Source of the DNA: Terracoccus sp. 273MFTsu3.1
Lineage (GTDB): Bacteria > Actinomycetota > Actinomycetes > Actinomycetales > Dermatophilaceae
DNA: 64,000 nucleotides
NCBI RefSeq assembly: GCF_000383675.1
Contig: NZ_KB911820.1
Span: forward strand, 124,001 to 188,000
Reading direction: 5' to 3'
Shown here: in pieces, positions 53,441-62,865 of the stretch
Position numbering within the stretch: position 1 is the first letter of the stretch
Layout: each line of letters starts with the position of its first letter
Translations under genes and position numbers: made by a program
Notes under the pieces: model-generated
The model's database searches: none
The model's input: only the letters and a program-made list of their open reading frames with translations
Told to the model about the DNA's origin: nothing

Positions 53441-56400
53441 ATGAGCAGTTTCAAACACACAGCGCGGAGAGGGGTCAGTGCCCTCGCGGGTGCCGCCGTC
53501 GCCCTCTCGGGCCTGGTGCTGGTCTCCGGCCCGGCACGGGCCGCCGACGCGCACCTCGGTGACGTCACGGCCTACAGTCGCAGCGGCGACACCTACACCT
53601 TCGGCTCGGGCGTGGCGAAGCTGCGCGTCAAGGTCGACGACACGGACCTGCTGCGCGTCCAGGTCGCACCCGACGGCACCTTCACCGACCCCGCGTCGGC
53701 GGACCCCGCCGATCCGTCCGCACCCGACGCCGACATCGTCGTCAAGCGGGACTACGCCGGCGGCGCGTCGAGCGTGACCGACACCGGCACGGCATACGTC
53801 ATCTCGACGGCCAAGGCGCGGCTCACGGTCACGAAGTCCCCGATCACCCTCCGGCTGCAGGACGCGAGCGGCGCCGAGCTGATGCGCGAGACGGCGCCAC
53901 TGGCGTGGAACGCGAGCGGCATGACGCAGACGCTCGCCCGGGGAGCCCAGGAGCAGTTCTTCGGCGGCGGCATGCAGAACGGCCGCTTCAGCCACCGGGA
54001 CACCTCGATCACGATCAGCCGTGACTACAACTGGGACGACGGGGGCAATCCCAACGCGGCGCCCTTCTACCTCTCCAGCGCGGGCTACGGGGTGCTGCGC
54101 AACACCTTCGCGCCCGGGACCTACGACTTCCACGCGCCGGTGCGCACGACGCACCAGGAGCAGCGCTTCGACGCCTACTACTTCGTCGGCGACACGCGGC
54201 AGGTGCTCGACGGCTACACCGAGCTGACCGGACGTCCGCTCATGCTGCCGATGTACGCGCTCGAGGTCGGCGACGCCGACTGCTACCTGCACAACGCGAA
54301 CCGCGGCGAGCGCAGGACCCTGCGCGACACGACCGCGATCGCCGACGGCTACGCGGCCAACCGCATGCCGCTCGGGTGGACGCTCGTCAACGACGGCTAC
54401 GGCTGCGGCTACGAGGACCTCCCCGAGACGCACGACATGCTCGTCGACCACGGCTCCGAGCTCGGGCTGTGGACGCAGTCGGACCTGACCAACCAGCCCT
54501 ACGAGGTCGCGAGCGGCGTGCGCGTGCGCAAGACCGACGTCGCCTGGGTCGGCCCCGGCTACCGCTTCGCGCTCGACGCGTGCGAGAAGGCCCGCGACGG
54601 GATCGAGTCCGGCAGCACCGACCGCGCGACCGTCCTGACCATCGAGGGCTGGGCCGGCACGCAGCGCTGCGGCGCCATGTGGAGCGGGGACCAGTCGGGG
54701 TCGTGGGACTACATCAAGTGGCAGATCCCGACGTATGCCGGCTCGACCCTGTCGGGGCAGCACGTGACGACGGGCGACATCGACGGCATCTTCGGGGGCA
54801 GCGCGGACACGTACACGCGTGACCTCCAGTGGAAGATGTTCCTCCCGATGACGTACGCGATGAGCGGGTGGGCGGCCAAGGACAAGCAGCCGTACCGCTA
54901 CGGCGAGCCGTACACGTCGATCAACCGGAGCTACCTCGAGCTGCACGAGCGGCTGCTGCCCTACCTCTACACGCACACCGTGAACGGGTCGCGCACCGGA
55001 CTGGGGCCGACGCGTCCGCTCTACGCCAACTACCCGAAGGACCCTGCCACCTGGGGCGACACGGCGAAGTACGAGTTCCTCGCCGGTGACGACTTCCTCG
55101 TCGCACCGGTCTACTCCGACACCACCGTGCGCGACGGCATCTACCTGCCCGAGGGCACGTGGGTCGACTACTGGACGGGTCGGCTCTACTCCGGCAAGCA
55201 GACGGTGAACGGCTACAAGGCGCCGCTCGACCGGCTGCCGCTCTTCGTCCGTGCCGGAGCCGTCGTGCCGATGTTCCCCGAGGGCAGCCTCGACTGGCAG
55301 GCCGGCAAGGACTCCGGTCGGCTCGACCTCGACGTCTACCCCTCGGGCACGTCGACCTTCACGAACTACGAGGACGACGGGCGTTCCCAGGCGTGGAAGT
55401 CCGGGGCGAGCGCGTCGCAGCGCTTCGACGTCGCGGCGCCCGCGACCGGCAAGGGTCCCGTGACGGTGACCCTCGGTTCGGTCAACGGCTCGTACGCCGG
55501 CAAGCCTGCCTCGCGGGGCTACGACCTGGCCGTGCACACGAACACGGCGCCCTCGGCGGTTGCCGTCGACGGGGCGGAGGTCGGTGGCGTGGCGTCGGCG
55601 TCGGCGCTCGACGCAGCCACCTCCGGGTGGTTCTACGACGCGGCCACCGGTGTCGTCCGGATCAAGACTGCTTCGGTGTCGACGGGTGCCACGCACACGG
55701 TGCGGATCACCGGTGCCGGCGCGGTCGGAGGCGCCCAGCCGGGCGAGCTGGACGCGGCCCTCGACGTCACGGCCCCGGTCATCTCGGTGCCCGGTGAGGG
55801 CCGCGAGGTCTCGGCGACGTTCACGAACTCGACGGGCAAGCCCGTCCAGGTGACGTCGACCTCGGTCGGTGTGCCGGCCGGCTGGACGGCGACCCCCTCG
55901 GGACCGACGACGGCGACGGACCTCAAGGACGGCGGCACGTTCACCGCCCGCTTCCGCGTGACACCCCCGGCTGGAGCGACACCCGGCTCGTATGCCGTGA
56001 CGGCCTCGGCGGCCTACACCGTGCGGGACGTGTCACGCACCGTCACGGACACCACGAAGACGCGGCTCGCGTTCTCGTCCCTCGCGAGTGCCTTCAGCAA
56101 CGTCGGCGTCACGGCGCTGGCCGATCCCACGAAGGGTGACATCGACGGTGGCGGCTCGAGCTTCATCGCCGAACGGCTTGCGGCGCAAGGTGTCTCGCCT
56201 GGATCGACGGTGACGGCGAACGGCTTCGACTTCACGTGGCCGACGTCGCAGCCGGGGACCAAGGACAACGTCGCCTCCGCCGGCGAGACGATCCAGGTCT
56301 CGGGGCGGGGCAACGCGCTGGCGTTCCTCGGGACGGGCACGAGCGGCTCGGCGGCTGGCGCGGCGACCGTGCACTACGCGGACGGCTCGTCGGCCGCGGT

Positions 56401-57046
56401 GACCGTCGGCTTCCCGAACTGGTGCTGCCTCGCGACCGACACCTACGGCGCGAAGACGGCCGTCACGACGATGGGCAAGAACACGCCCAGCGGTGCGGCG
56501 TACCCGACCGTCGCGTACCGGCTCTACACGAAGACGGTGCGTCTCGACCCGGCCAAGGAGGTGGCTGCGGTGACGCTGCCGGCCAACTCGGCCGTGCACG
56601 TCTTCGCGATGACCGTGGGCACCGAGGACGTCGTGCCGCCGCCGATCGCCGACGGGCAGTACTCGCTCGGCAACGTCGGGTCAGGGCTCGCGCTCGAGGC
56701 GCCGGGGTCGAGCTCGGCCCAGCTCGGGACGGCGGCGGTGTCGTCGTCGGCCTCGCAGAAGTGGGTCGTGACGCTGCAGGACTCCGGCGCGTACCAGGTG
56801 AAGAACGCGCAGAGCGGGCAGTGCATGGACGTCTTCTCCAGCTCGCAGACGTCCGGGGCGCTCGTCGGGCAGTACACCTGCACCGGCACGACGAACCAGC
56901 AGTGGACGATCACCCGGTCGGGCACCCAGCTGAAGCTGACGGCCAAGCACAGCGGGCTCTCGCTCGCGGTCGACGGCTCCGGCAAGGTCGTCCAGGTGAC
57001 CGACACCGGCGCGACGACCCAGCGCTGGACGGCGACGGCGAACTAG
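53441..57046 (+). CDS. Secreted GH31 glycosidase with NEW3 and ricin-type lectin domains
   Basis: The 1201-residue product has a signal peptide ending near ARAAD (residue 35), an N-terminal beta domain, a GH31 barrel with likely nucleophile Asp366 in RKTDVAWVG and acid/base Asp417 in WSGDQSGSW, a beta domain, a NEW3-type region near 770-860, another beta module, and a C-terminal ricin-type lectin (about 1075-1201, with QKW, QQW and QRW repeats). The product is exported and would cleave alpha-linked glycans. Specificity cannot be read; an alpha-glucosidase or alpha-N-acetylgalactosaminidase activity are both possible. Typical GH31 enzymes lack so many appended domains. Confidence 0.87.
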   Translation: MSSFKHTARRGVSALAGAAVALSGLVLVSGPARAADAHLGDVTAYSRSGDTYTFGSGVAKLRVKVDDTDLLRVQVAPDGTFTDPASADPADPSAPDADIVVKRDYAGGASSVTDTGTAYVISTAKARLTVTKSPITLRLQDASGAELMRETAPLAWNASGMTQTLARGAQEQFFGGGMQNGRFSHRDTSITISRDYNWDDGGNPNAAPFYLSSAGYGVLRNTFAPGTYDFHAPVRTTHQEQRFDAYYFVGDTRQVLDGYTELTGRPLMLPMYALEVGDADCYLHNANRGERRTLRDTTAIADGYAANRMPLGWTLVNDGYGCGYEDLPETHDMLVDHGSELGLWTQSDLTNQPYEVASGVRVRKTDVAWVGPGYRFALDACEKARDGIESGSTDRATVLTIEGWAGTQRCGAMWSGDQSGSWDYIKWQIPTYAGSTLSGQHVTTGDIDGIFGGSADTYTRDLQWKMFLPMTYAMSGWAAKDKQPYRYGEPYTSINRSYLELHERLLPYLYTHTVNGSRTGLGPTRPLYANYPKDPATWGDTAKYEFLAGDDFLVAPVYSDTTVRDGIYLPEGTWVDYWTGRLYSGKQTVNGYKAPLDRLPLFVRAGAVVPMFPEGSLDWQAGKDSGRLDLDVYPSGTSTFTNYEDDGRSQAWKSGASASQRFDVAAPATGKGPVTVTLGSVNGSYAGKPASRGYDLAVHTNTAPSAVAVDGAEVGGVASASALDAATSGWFYDAATGVVRIKTASVSTGATHTVRITGAGAVGGAQPGELDAALDVTAPVISVPGEGREVSATFTNSTGKPVQVTSTSVGVPAGWTATPSGPTTATDLKDGGTFTARFRVTPPAGATPGSYAVTASAAYTVRDVSRTVTDTTKTRLAFSSLASAFSNVGVTALADPTKGDIDGGGSSFIAERLAAQGVSPGSTVTANGFDFTWPTSQPGTKDNVASAGETIQVSGRGNALAFLGTGTSGSAAGAATVHYADGSSAAVTVGFPNWCCLATDTYGAKTAVTTMGKNTPSGAAYPTVAYRLYTKTVRLDPAKEVAAVTLPANSAVHVFAMTVGTEDVVPPPIADGQYSLGNVGSGLALEAPGSSSAQLGTAAVSSSASQKWVVTLQDSGAYQVKNAQSGQCMDVFSSSQTSGALVGQYTCTGTTNQQWTITRSGTQLKLTAKHSGLSLAVDGSGKVVQVTDTGATTQRWTATAN

Positions 57047-57059
57047 CCGGCTCCGGGTC

Positions 57060-57119
57060 GGGCCCGGTTCGAGGTGGGGCACGCGTGAGGACGCGGCCGC
57101 ATGACCTCGAACCGGGCCC
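57060..57119. terminator. 16-bp-stem bidirectional terminator
   Basis: GGGCCCGGTTCGAGGT at 57060-57075 pairs exactly with 57104-57119, loop 28 bases, between convergent GH31 and amidohydrolase genes. Confidence 0.8.
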
Positions 57120-57127
57120 TCGTCGTC

Positions 57128-58300
57128 TCAGGGGTCGCCCGTGGGCAGGCCATAGGCGCGGACGGCATTGTCGCGGGCGATCATCCGGACGACCCTGCTG
57201 GCGTCCGGGGCCGACCACTCGTCGCCGGCGACGAAGCCACCGACGACCCGGGCGATCGCATTGCGCCACAAGCGTGCTCCGAGGAAGTGCAGCTCGGACG
57301 GGCCACAGGCGTCCGAGCTGTAGAGCACCTGGCCGAAGGGTGCGAGCTCGAGGCTGCGCGCGACGAGCGCCGTCGCCCGCGCCCCGACGAAGTTCACCGA
57401 GAGCCCGACATCGAGGAAGACGTTGCGGAAGGCCTGCGCGAGGTAGCCGGCCTGTCGCTCGAACGGGTAGCAGTGCAGCAGCGTGACCGGCATGCGCGCG
57501 ATCTCGGGCATCCGGAGGAGGTCGGTGAGGAGCAGGGGGTCGGAGCGGCGCAGGTCCATGTCCCGGTCGCCGAGACCGACGTGGAGCTGCAGGGGAAGGC
57601 CCAGCTCGGCCGCCTCGTGGATGCCGAACGCGATGAGCCTCGGATCGCTGAGCCGGACCGAGCCGGTCCGTTCCACGTCCCTGAGCCACGCCGCCACGTG
57701 ACGTTCGACCTGCGCATCGGTCGGACGGCTCAGGTCGACGTCGAACCCCGCGCGGTAGGCAAGCACCGACTTCACGGCGACGCCACCACGCGCCCGCTCG
57801 GCGAGCAGCGTGCGGAACGCGGCGGCATACGCCGGTGGCTCGGTCCCGTCGGCCACGAGCGACTCGGCGAGCGACTCGAGCCGCACGACTTCGCGGGCGC
57901 GTCCACCAGAGGTGGCGGCCAGCTCGGCCGGGGTCAGCAGGTCGTCCGCGCGATGCCCGGTGTCGACGAGCCAGTCGCTGACCCCCGCCGTGGCGAGGAA
58001 GCGCCGGTTGACCTCGTCCTCACCGAGCGCGGACCGTCGGGTCCAGTAGTCGTCGCGGCTCGCGTGGCGGTCGAGCCCGAGCACGGGAGCGCACCACGCA
58101 CGGACCGCGAGACCCACCTGGCTGTCGAACGGGTCGACGCCGGGAGGCAGGGGCTCGGTGTCGGCCTCGTTGAGGGCGTCGCCGTATTCCGCCCTGCTCG
58201 GTGCCGCACGGAAGGCGCCGTGCACGTGGTGGTCGACGAGGGCGGTGGCGTCGAGCTCGGCGAGCAGGTCGCGCGCGGCTCCGTCGAGGCCGGGTGTCAT
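57128..58300 (-). CDS. Amidohydrolase, FluG N-terminal-like
   Basis: The 390-residue product has the metal motif VDHHVHG near residue 22, further His ligands in LQLHVGLGD and LLHCYPF, and a late Asp in YSSDACGP. It belongs to the amidohydrolase-2 superfamily, like the N-terminal part of fungal FluG. It begins one base after the glutamine synthetase stop, so the two are translated together. Hydrolysis of a gamma-glutamyl amide made by its partner is a reasonable guess. Confidence 0.85.
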   Translation of the reverse strand: MTPGLDGAARDLLAELDATALVDHHVHGAFRAAPSRAEYGDALNEADTEPLPPGVDPFDSQVGLAVRAWCAPVLGLDRHASRDDYWTRRSALGEDEVNRRFLATAGVSDWLVDTGHRADDLLTPAELAATSGGRAREVVRLESLAESLVADGTEPPAYAAAFRTLLAERARGGVAVKSVLAYRAGFDVDLSRPTDAQVERHVAAWLRDVERTGSVRLSDPRLIAFGIHEAAELGLPLQLHVGLGDRDMDLRRSDPLLLTDLLRMPEIARMPVTLLHCYPFERQAGYLAQAFRNVFLDVGLSVNFVGARATALVARSLELAPFGQVLYSSDACGPSELHFLGARLWRNAIARVVGGFVAGDEWSAPDASRVVRMIARDNAVRAYGLPTGDP

Positions 58301-58301
58301 C

Positions 58302-59657
58302 TCAGATCGACCACGCGAGTCGGAGACGCTCGCAGAGCTGCTCGGGTGCCAGGCCCGCAAAGGCGTCGCGCTCGTGGCGTCGGACGGCGAGCAGTGCAGC
58401 CGCCGAACGCTCACCCAGGATGCGCTCGGCGACCGATCCGCTGAAGGCGTCGAGGATCGCACGCTGGTCGGTCAGGACGAGCGAGAGTCCGGACCGGGCG
58501 CGTTCGGCGTTGTCGAGCTTCCCTGTGTCACGGACGGTTTCGGGCGGGAGCGGCAGCCGGCGCTCGATGCCGTCATGGGCCAGACCGATGAGCACGGCCG
58601 AGGCGAGGTAGGGGTTTGCCGACGGGTCGACGAGCTTGACCTCGACGTTCGCCCCGTGCGGGTTCGACGGTCCGCCCGCGAGGAATCGCACTGCTGCCTC
58701 GCGGTTCTCGGCGCCCCAGCAGAGCGTCGCTCCCGACCACAGACCCGGTCGGAGTCGACGACCCGAGACGATCGAGCCCGTGAGCACGGCCTGCGCCCCG
58801 ACGAGCCCGTCGAGAAGCCCGGCGATGGCGTGTCCACCCGACGTCGAGATGTGGTGCGGTGTCGTGAACGCCCGATCGTCGAAGAGGTTGACGCCCTCGG
58901 AGGCGAGGGAGAGGTGCTGGTGCGCGCCGTTGCCGACCGTGCCGGCGAAGGGGACCGGTGAGAAGGAGGCCGCCAGTCCGTGTGCGCGCGTGACGATCCC
59001 GATGACGGTCTTGAGCAGGATCACCGAGTCCGCGGCGTCGACCGGCGACTCCGGCGCGAGCGACACCTCGATCTGGTGAGCGCCGTACTCCGCGTGGAGC
59101 TGCTCGATGCCGAGCCCCGCGGCTGTGGCGACGTCGACGATCTCGCCGATGAGTGCCGACCGGTCGACGAGCGCAGACAGGCCGTAGGGCGTCCAGGCTC
59201 CGGACGGGAGCGCCGATCCGTCAGGGGCGACGAGGACGAACTCGAGCTCGTGCCCGACGCGTGCGGTCAGGCCGTCGGCCGCGAGGCGGGCCACGGTCTC
59301 GGTGAGGACGTGCCGCGGCGCGGTCGGGTCCGGCTCGCCGTCCTGCGTCACCACGTGCGTCGGCCCAGCGGCCAGCCCGCCGGGCAACACGCGTACGCGC
59401 TCGGGCACGAGACGCAGGCGCAGGTCGCCGACCGCGTCGTAGAACGGCGTGAACTGGATGGAGCCGTCGAGGGAGTAGCCGTGGTGGACGGGCGACATGC
59501 CGGCGCCGGCGGCCACGAAGGCGGCCGTGCGCTCGACGGGCATCGACTTCGCGTGGACGAGGTTGGAGGCGTTGGTCGCCCACCCCGCCACGACGCGTAC
59601 GCCCTGGCGGGTGAGGGACTCGGTGAGGTCGTCGGCGTCCGGCACGCTCGAGCTCAT
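58302..59657 (-). CDS. Glutamine synthetase-family ligase
   Basis: The 451-residue product matches the class of gamma-glutamyl ligases: GHELEFVLVAPDG near 135, LHAEYGAHQIEVSL, NGAHQHLSL and NPYLASAVLIGLA. It would join glutamate to an amine such as a polyamine, not make bulk glutamine; the GlnA adenylylation loop was not seen. No ribosome site precedes the ATG, so it may be leaderless. It is divergent from the EACC1-like gene and may share regulation. Confidence 0.87.
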   Translation of the reverse strand: MSSSVPDADDLTESLTRQGVRVVAGWATNASNLVHAKSMPVERTAAFVAAGAGMSPVHHGYSLDGSIQFTPFYDAVGDLRLRLVPERVRVLPGGLAAGPTHVVTQDGEPDPTAPRHVLTETVARLAADGLTARVGHELEFVLVAPDGSALPSGAWTPYGLSALVDRSALIGEIVDVATAAGLGIEQLHAEYGAHQIEVSLAPESPVDAADSVILLKTVIGIVTRAHGLAASFSPVPFAGTVGNGAHQHLSLASEGVNLFDDRAFTTPHHISTSGGHAIAGLLDGLVGAQAVLTGSIVSGRRLRPGLWSGATLCWGAENREAAVRFLAGGPSNPHGANVEVKLVDPSANPYLASAVLIGLAHDGIERRLPLPPETVRDTGKLDNAERARSGLSLVLTDQRAILDAFSGSVAERILGERSAAALLAVRRHERDAFAGLAPEQLCERLRLAWSI

Positions 59658-59701
59658 GACGGAAGTCTGCCCCCGCCGAGCCCGTTCCGTCGCCCAACTG
59701 C

Positions 59702-59731
59702 CGGACCCGGGCGGACCCGGGCGGACCCGGG
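59702..59731. repeat. 10-bp tandem repeat, three copies
   Basis: CGGACCCGGG occurs three times in a row in the divergent spacer between the glutamine synthetase-type and EACC1-like genes. TCACC and GGTGA flank a short palindrome just downstream. It may be regulatory or slippage-made. Confidence 0.75.
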
Positions 59732-59823
59732 AGCATCACCTGACCTGGTGAAAAGCCTCGTCTCGCTCGCGCCCGACGCCGCTACCATCGAGGGAAGCGG
59801 TTCCGGCGCCGTGAGGTGGGCCG

Positions 59824-60216
59824 ATGGGGACGAGCATTGACGTGACACTCCACGAGCGTGGGGCCGATGCCGCGCGGGTCGACCTGCTGCATCGACAGTT
59901 CCGTCAGGAGCTGCGGCACGTGGACGCCGTCGACGTCGTGCCGTCCCCGGCACCCCGACCCGATGGGGTCGAGCCGGGTGCGCGCGGGCTGGACCCGGAG
60001 ACGGTGAACGCCCTGGCCGTCGCCGTGATCGGATCGGGTGGCCTCGCGGGGCTCATCTCGTCGGTGCGCGCGTGGCTGGGGCGGGCGCCCGAGGAGACCA
60101 GGACGGTGCGGCTCGAGATCAGCGGCGACGTCATCGAGCTGTCCGGGGCCACCTCCGTCGAGCAGGAGGACCTGCTCAGGATCTTCCTGGCACGGCACGG
60201 GGCACCGTCGCCATGA
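59824..60216 (+). CDS. EACC1-like conflict-system component
   Basis: The 130-residue product has an N-terminal beta-alpha region (IDVTLHERGADAARVDLLH), a Gly/Ala-rich hydrophobic helix (LAVAVIGSGGLAGLISSVRAW) and a C-terminal beta segment (RTVRLEISGDVIELSGATSVE). This fits the effector-associated constant component EACC1 described by comparative genomics of actinobacterial conflict systems. It is thought to recruit or gate an effector. A TACCAT at 59783-59788 may be its -10. The start overlaps nothing, but the stop overlaps the caspase gene as ATGA, so the two are made together. Confidence 0.75.
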   Translation: MGTSIDVTLHERGADAARVDLLHRQFRQELRHVDAVDVVPSPAPRPDGVEPGARGLDPETVNALAVAVIGSGGLAGLISSVRAWLGRAPEETRTVRLEISGDVIELSGATSVEQEDLLRIFLARHGAPSP

Positions 60217-62624
60217 ACGACACCGCGGCGGCCGGCGCCCGGCGGGCGCTCATCATCGCCAACGACACCTACGACCACGCGAGCCTCGGCCAGCTGCGCG
60301 CCCCCGAGGCCGACGCGCGGGCCCTCGCGGCCGTCCTCGGCGACCCGGAGATCGGCGGCTTCGAGGTGTCGATCGTCCACAACGCCGCCTCCTACGAGGT
60401 GCAGTCGCACATCGACGACCTCTTCACGGAAAGTCGCCCGGACGACCTGCTGCTGCTGCACTTCTCGGGCCACGGGCTCAAGAGCGACTCGGGTGAGCTC
60501 TTCGTCGCGGCCCGCAACACGCGCCCGGACCGGCTCGGATCCACGGCCGTGCCAGCGGACTTCATCCAGCGCTGCATGCGCACCGCGCGAGCGCGCACCA
60601 TCGTGCTCTTCCTCGACTGCTGCTACGGCGGTGCCTTCGGCGAGGGCGTCGCGGTTCGGGCGGCCGGACCGGTGAACGTCATGGAGAGCTTCCCGGCCGG
60701 GCGCCTGGGAGGTGGCCGCGGACGCGCGGTGATCAGTGCCTCGAGCGCCATGGAGTACGCGTTCGAGGGGACGACGTTGACCACCGACCACGAGGTCCAG
60801 CCGTCCGTCTTCACCTCGGCCGTCGTCCATGGCCTGCAGACGGGCGAGGCGGACCGCGACGAGGACGGCCTCGTGTCGCTGGGCGAGCTCTACGACTACG
60901 TCTTCGACCGGGTGCGGGAGCAGAACCCCCGCCAGACGCCGGGCCGCGACGTCGAGATGTCCGGTGACGTCTACCTCGCGAAGAGTCGGCACAAGAAGGT
61001 GCGGCCGGTGCCGATCCCGGAGGCCATCGTGGCGGCCCTGCGTGAGCCCGACCCGACCTACCGACGCGGTGCCGTCGTCGAGCTCCGCGACCGGCTCGGA
61101 CACCCCGACCTGGGCGTCGCCCTCGGAGCGCTCGAGGCCCTGCAGGCCGTGGCCCGCGCCGACACGAAGTCCGTCGCCGACGATGCCGCCGCGGTCATCG
61201 GAGCCTCGGCGCCGCGGGTCAGCCCTCCGACACTGGACTTCGGCGAGCTCGCCTACGGGGCCGCGGTTGCCGTCGAGCGCGAGCTCCACGTGGACGGCGT
61301 CCCGCTGGCACGACAGGTTCGCGCCGAGGCCGACCCACCACTCAGCGCCGTCGTGGACGGTTCCGTCGTCACCGTGACCTTCTCACCGACCGACCGGCCG
61401 TATGCCGGCAGCATCACCCTGACGAGTCCGACGGGGTCCGTCGTCGTGCCGGTCACCGCCTCGGTCGGTCGCCGGACGGGGTTCCTCGAGTCGCCCGCGC
61501 GCGCGCCCGAGGCCGCACCGGACGGCGCTACGGAGTCCACCCCCCACTCCGAGACGGACGACGAGGAGTTCGTCGGACGACGCCTCGTGCCCGTGGAGAC
61601 ACCAGGCGACGATACGTCCGTGCCAGCACCTGCACCGGCCCCGCCGGCCACGGCGGCCACGGCGGCCACGGCGGCCACGGCGGCCACCGTCGGGGCGCCG
61701 ACCGCTGCCTCGGCGGAAGCCGACTCGGGCGGGGCGCCGGTGCCCTCCGCTCCGGCCGCGGCACCCGACGAGCCTGCCGGACCCACCGATCACGCCGGCC
61801 CTCCAGCCCGCACCGACGCGGCCACGGCCACAGCCGCAACCCGCGCGACGGTGCCTCCGTGGCGACGAGTCGCAGGTGGGGCGACCCTCCTCGCTGGCCT
61901 TCTCCTCCTCCTGAGCATCTTCCTGCCCTGGTTCGACGGCGGCACCTACGCCGACAACGCACCCGAGCAGCTCCCCGCAGTAATCACCCGGGGCGTGCTG
62001 GCTCTGACCGCCGGGGTCACGATGCTCGTGCCCCGGGTCCGGGCCCCTGTCGCGGTGGCGCTGCTCACGTCGACCGGCGCCGCTTGCGGTGCAGGCTCAC
62101 TCACCCTCGTCGGGGTGTTCAACGCGTCCGGCGCCGACCGTGTCGACGCCGGCTGGCTGGTGGCGTTGGTCGGTGAGCTCCTCGTCGGGGGGACGGCGCT
62201 GGCGACCCTGCTGGCCGTGACGTCGCGGACCCGGGTGCCGTTCCGACGGTTCGACCAGCGGGCCTGGACATCGGTCGTGGCCCTGGGTCTCGGGATCGCC
62301 ACGACCGCCGTCTTCATCGCGTACGCCGTTCACGTCGCCGATCAGGCCTCGACGTACTGGGGGGCTGTCACGTTGCTCTGGGGTCTGCTGACCCTGGCGT
62401 TCACCGTGTCCGCAGTGCTGCTCGAGGCCGCCGTGGGTCGCGCGCTGCTCGCCGGGTGGGCGGTGGGCGCCCTGAGCTGGTCGGTGTCGGAGTGGGTCTA
62501 CCTCACGCGCATGAACTTCGATCCACACGCCGTTCCGATGCTGACCTTCGCGTGCGGGCTGCTCCTGCTGGCAGCAGCGTTACTCCGGGGCCCGTCGAGC
62601 AAGGCAGCATCTGCGACCACCTGA
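60213..62624 (+). CDS. Membrane-anchored caspase-fold protease with EF-hand loop
   Basis: The 803-residue product has a caspase-fold domain (residues about 8-260) with catalytic His87 in FSGHG and Cys137 in LDCCYGG. DRDEDGLVSLGE at 214-225 matches a canonical EF-hand calcium loop. Next are a helical repeat region (about 265-335), an immunoglobulin-like beta domain (about 338-420), a Pro/Ala/Thr-rich linker (about 430-545), and about eight membrane helices (about 553-795). It should be a calcium-controlled Arg/Lys-specific protease held at the membrane. It lies downstream of and coupled to an EACC1-like gene; as an effector it could kill the cell on infection. Substrate and trigger are unknown. 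Confidence 0.85.
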   Translation: MNDTAAAGARRALIIANDTYDHASLGQLRAPEADARALAAVLGDPEIGGFEVSIVHNAASYEVQSHIDDLFTESRPDDLLLLHFSGHGLKSDSGELFVAARNTRPDRLGSTAVPADFIQRCMRTARARTIVLFLDCCYGGAFGEGVAVRAAGPVNVMESFPAGRLGGGRGRAVISASSAMEYAFEGTTLTTDHEVQPSVFTSAVVHGLQTGEADRDEDGLVSLGELYDYVFDRVREQNPRQTPGRDVEMSGDVYLAKSRHKKVRPVPIPEAIVAALREPDPTYRRGAVVELRDRLGHPDLGVALGALEALQAVARADTKSVADDAAAVIGASAPRVSPPTLDFGELAYGAAVAVERELHVDGVPLARQVRAEADPPLSAVVDGSVVTVTFSPTDRPYAGSITLTSPTGSVVVPVTASVGRRTGFLESPARAPEAAPDGATESTPHSETDDEEFVGRRLVPVETPGDDTSVPAPAPAPPATAATAATAATAATVGAPTAASAEADSGGAPVPSAPAAAPDEPAGPTDHAGPPARTDAATATAATRATVPPWRRVAGGATLLAGLLLLLSIFLPWFDGGTYADNAPEQLPAVITRGVLALTAGVTMLVPRVRAPVAVALLTSTGAACGAGSLTLVGVFNASGADRVDAGWLVALVGELLVGGTALATLLAVTSRTRVPFRRFDQRAWTSVVALGLGIATTAVFIAYAVHVADQASTYWGAVTLLWGLLTLAFTVSAVLLEAAVGRALLAGWAVGALSWSVSEWVYLTRMNFDPHAVPMLTFACGLLLLAAALLRGPSSKAASATT
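61646..61687 (+). repeat. In-frame 9-bp repeat in the caspase linker
   Basis: GGCCACGGC occurs four times plus a partial copy and encodes an ATA-type Ala-Thr run in the linker. Its length can change by slippage without frameshift. Confidence 0.8.
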
Positions 62625-62645
62625 TCGGTCGCGACGTCGCGCACC

Positions 62646-62690
62646 AGATCGCGCGCTCCATGTCGTCAGGACGCACCAGTCGCGCGATCT
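62646..62690. terminator. 10-bp inverted repeat after the caspase gene
   Basis: AGATCGCGCG at 62646-62655 pairs with CGCGCGATCT at 62681-62690 over 25 bases. It lies between the caspase stop and tRNA-Ala (minus strand) and could end either. Confidence 0.45.
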
Positions 62691-62772
62691 CGCGCCCGAC
62701 GAGCCGGGTCCGCGCCGGACACCTACCCGAAACGCACGAACGACCCCGCCCGATCGAGGACGAGGTCGTTGC

Positions 62773-62848
62773 TGGTGGAGCCAAGGGGACTCGAACCCCT
62801 AACCCCCTGCTTGCAAAGCAGGTGCGCTACCAATTGCGCCATGGCCCC
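62773..62848 (-). tRNA. tRNA-Ala (anticodon TGC)
   Basis: Acceptor GGGGCCA pairs with TGGCTCC; the anticodon loop CTTTGCAAG holds TGC. CCA is encoded. It lies next to tRNA-Ile(GAT), as downstream of gyrA in mycobacteria. Confidence 0.96.
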
Positions 62849-62865
62849 GAGTGGGGGAGAGCGGC

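Noticed and set aside
59702-59731. The tandem repeats here and at 32440-32478 as CRISPR arrays
   Set aside because: Units of 10 and 13 bp follow each other with no spacers, and no cas genes are present.
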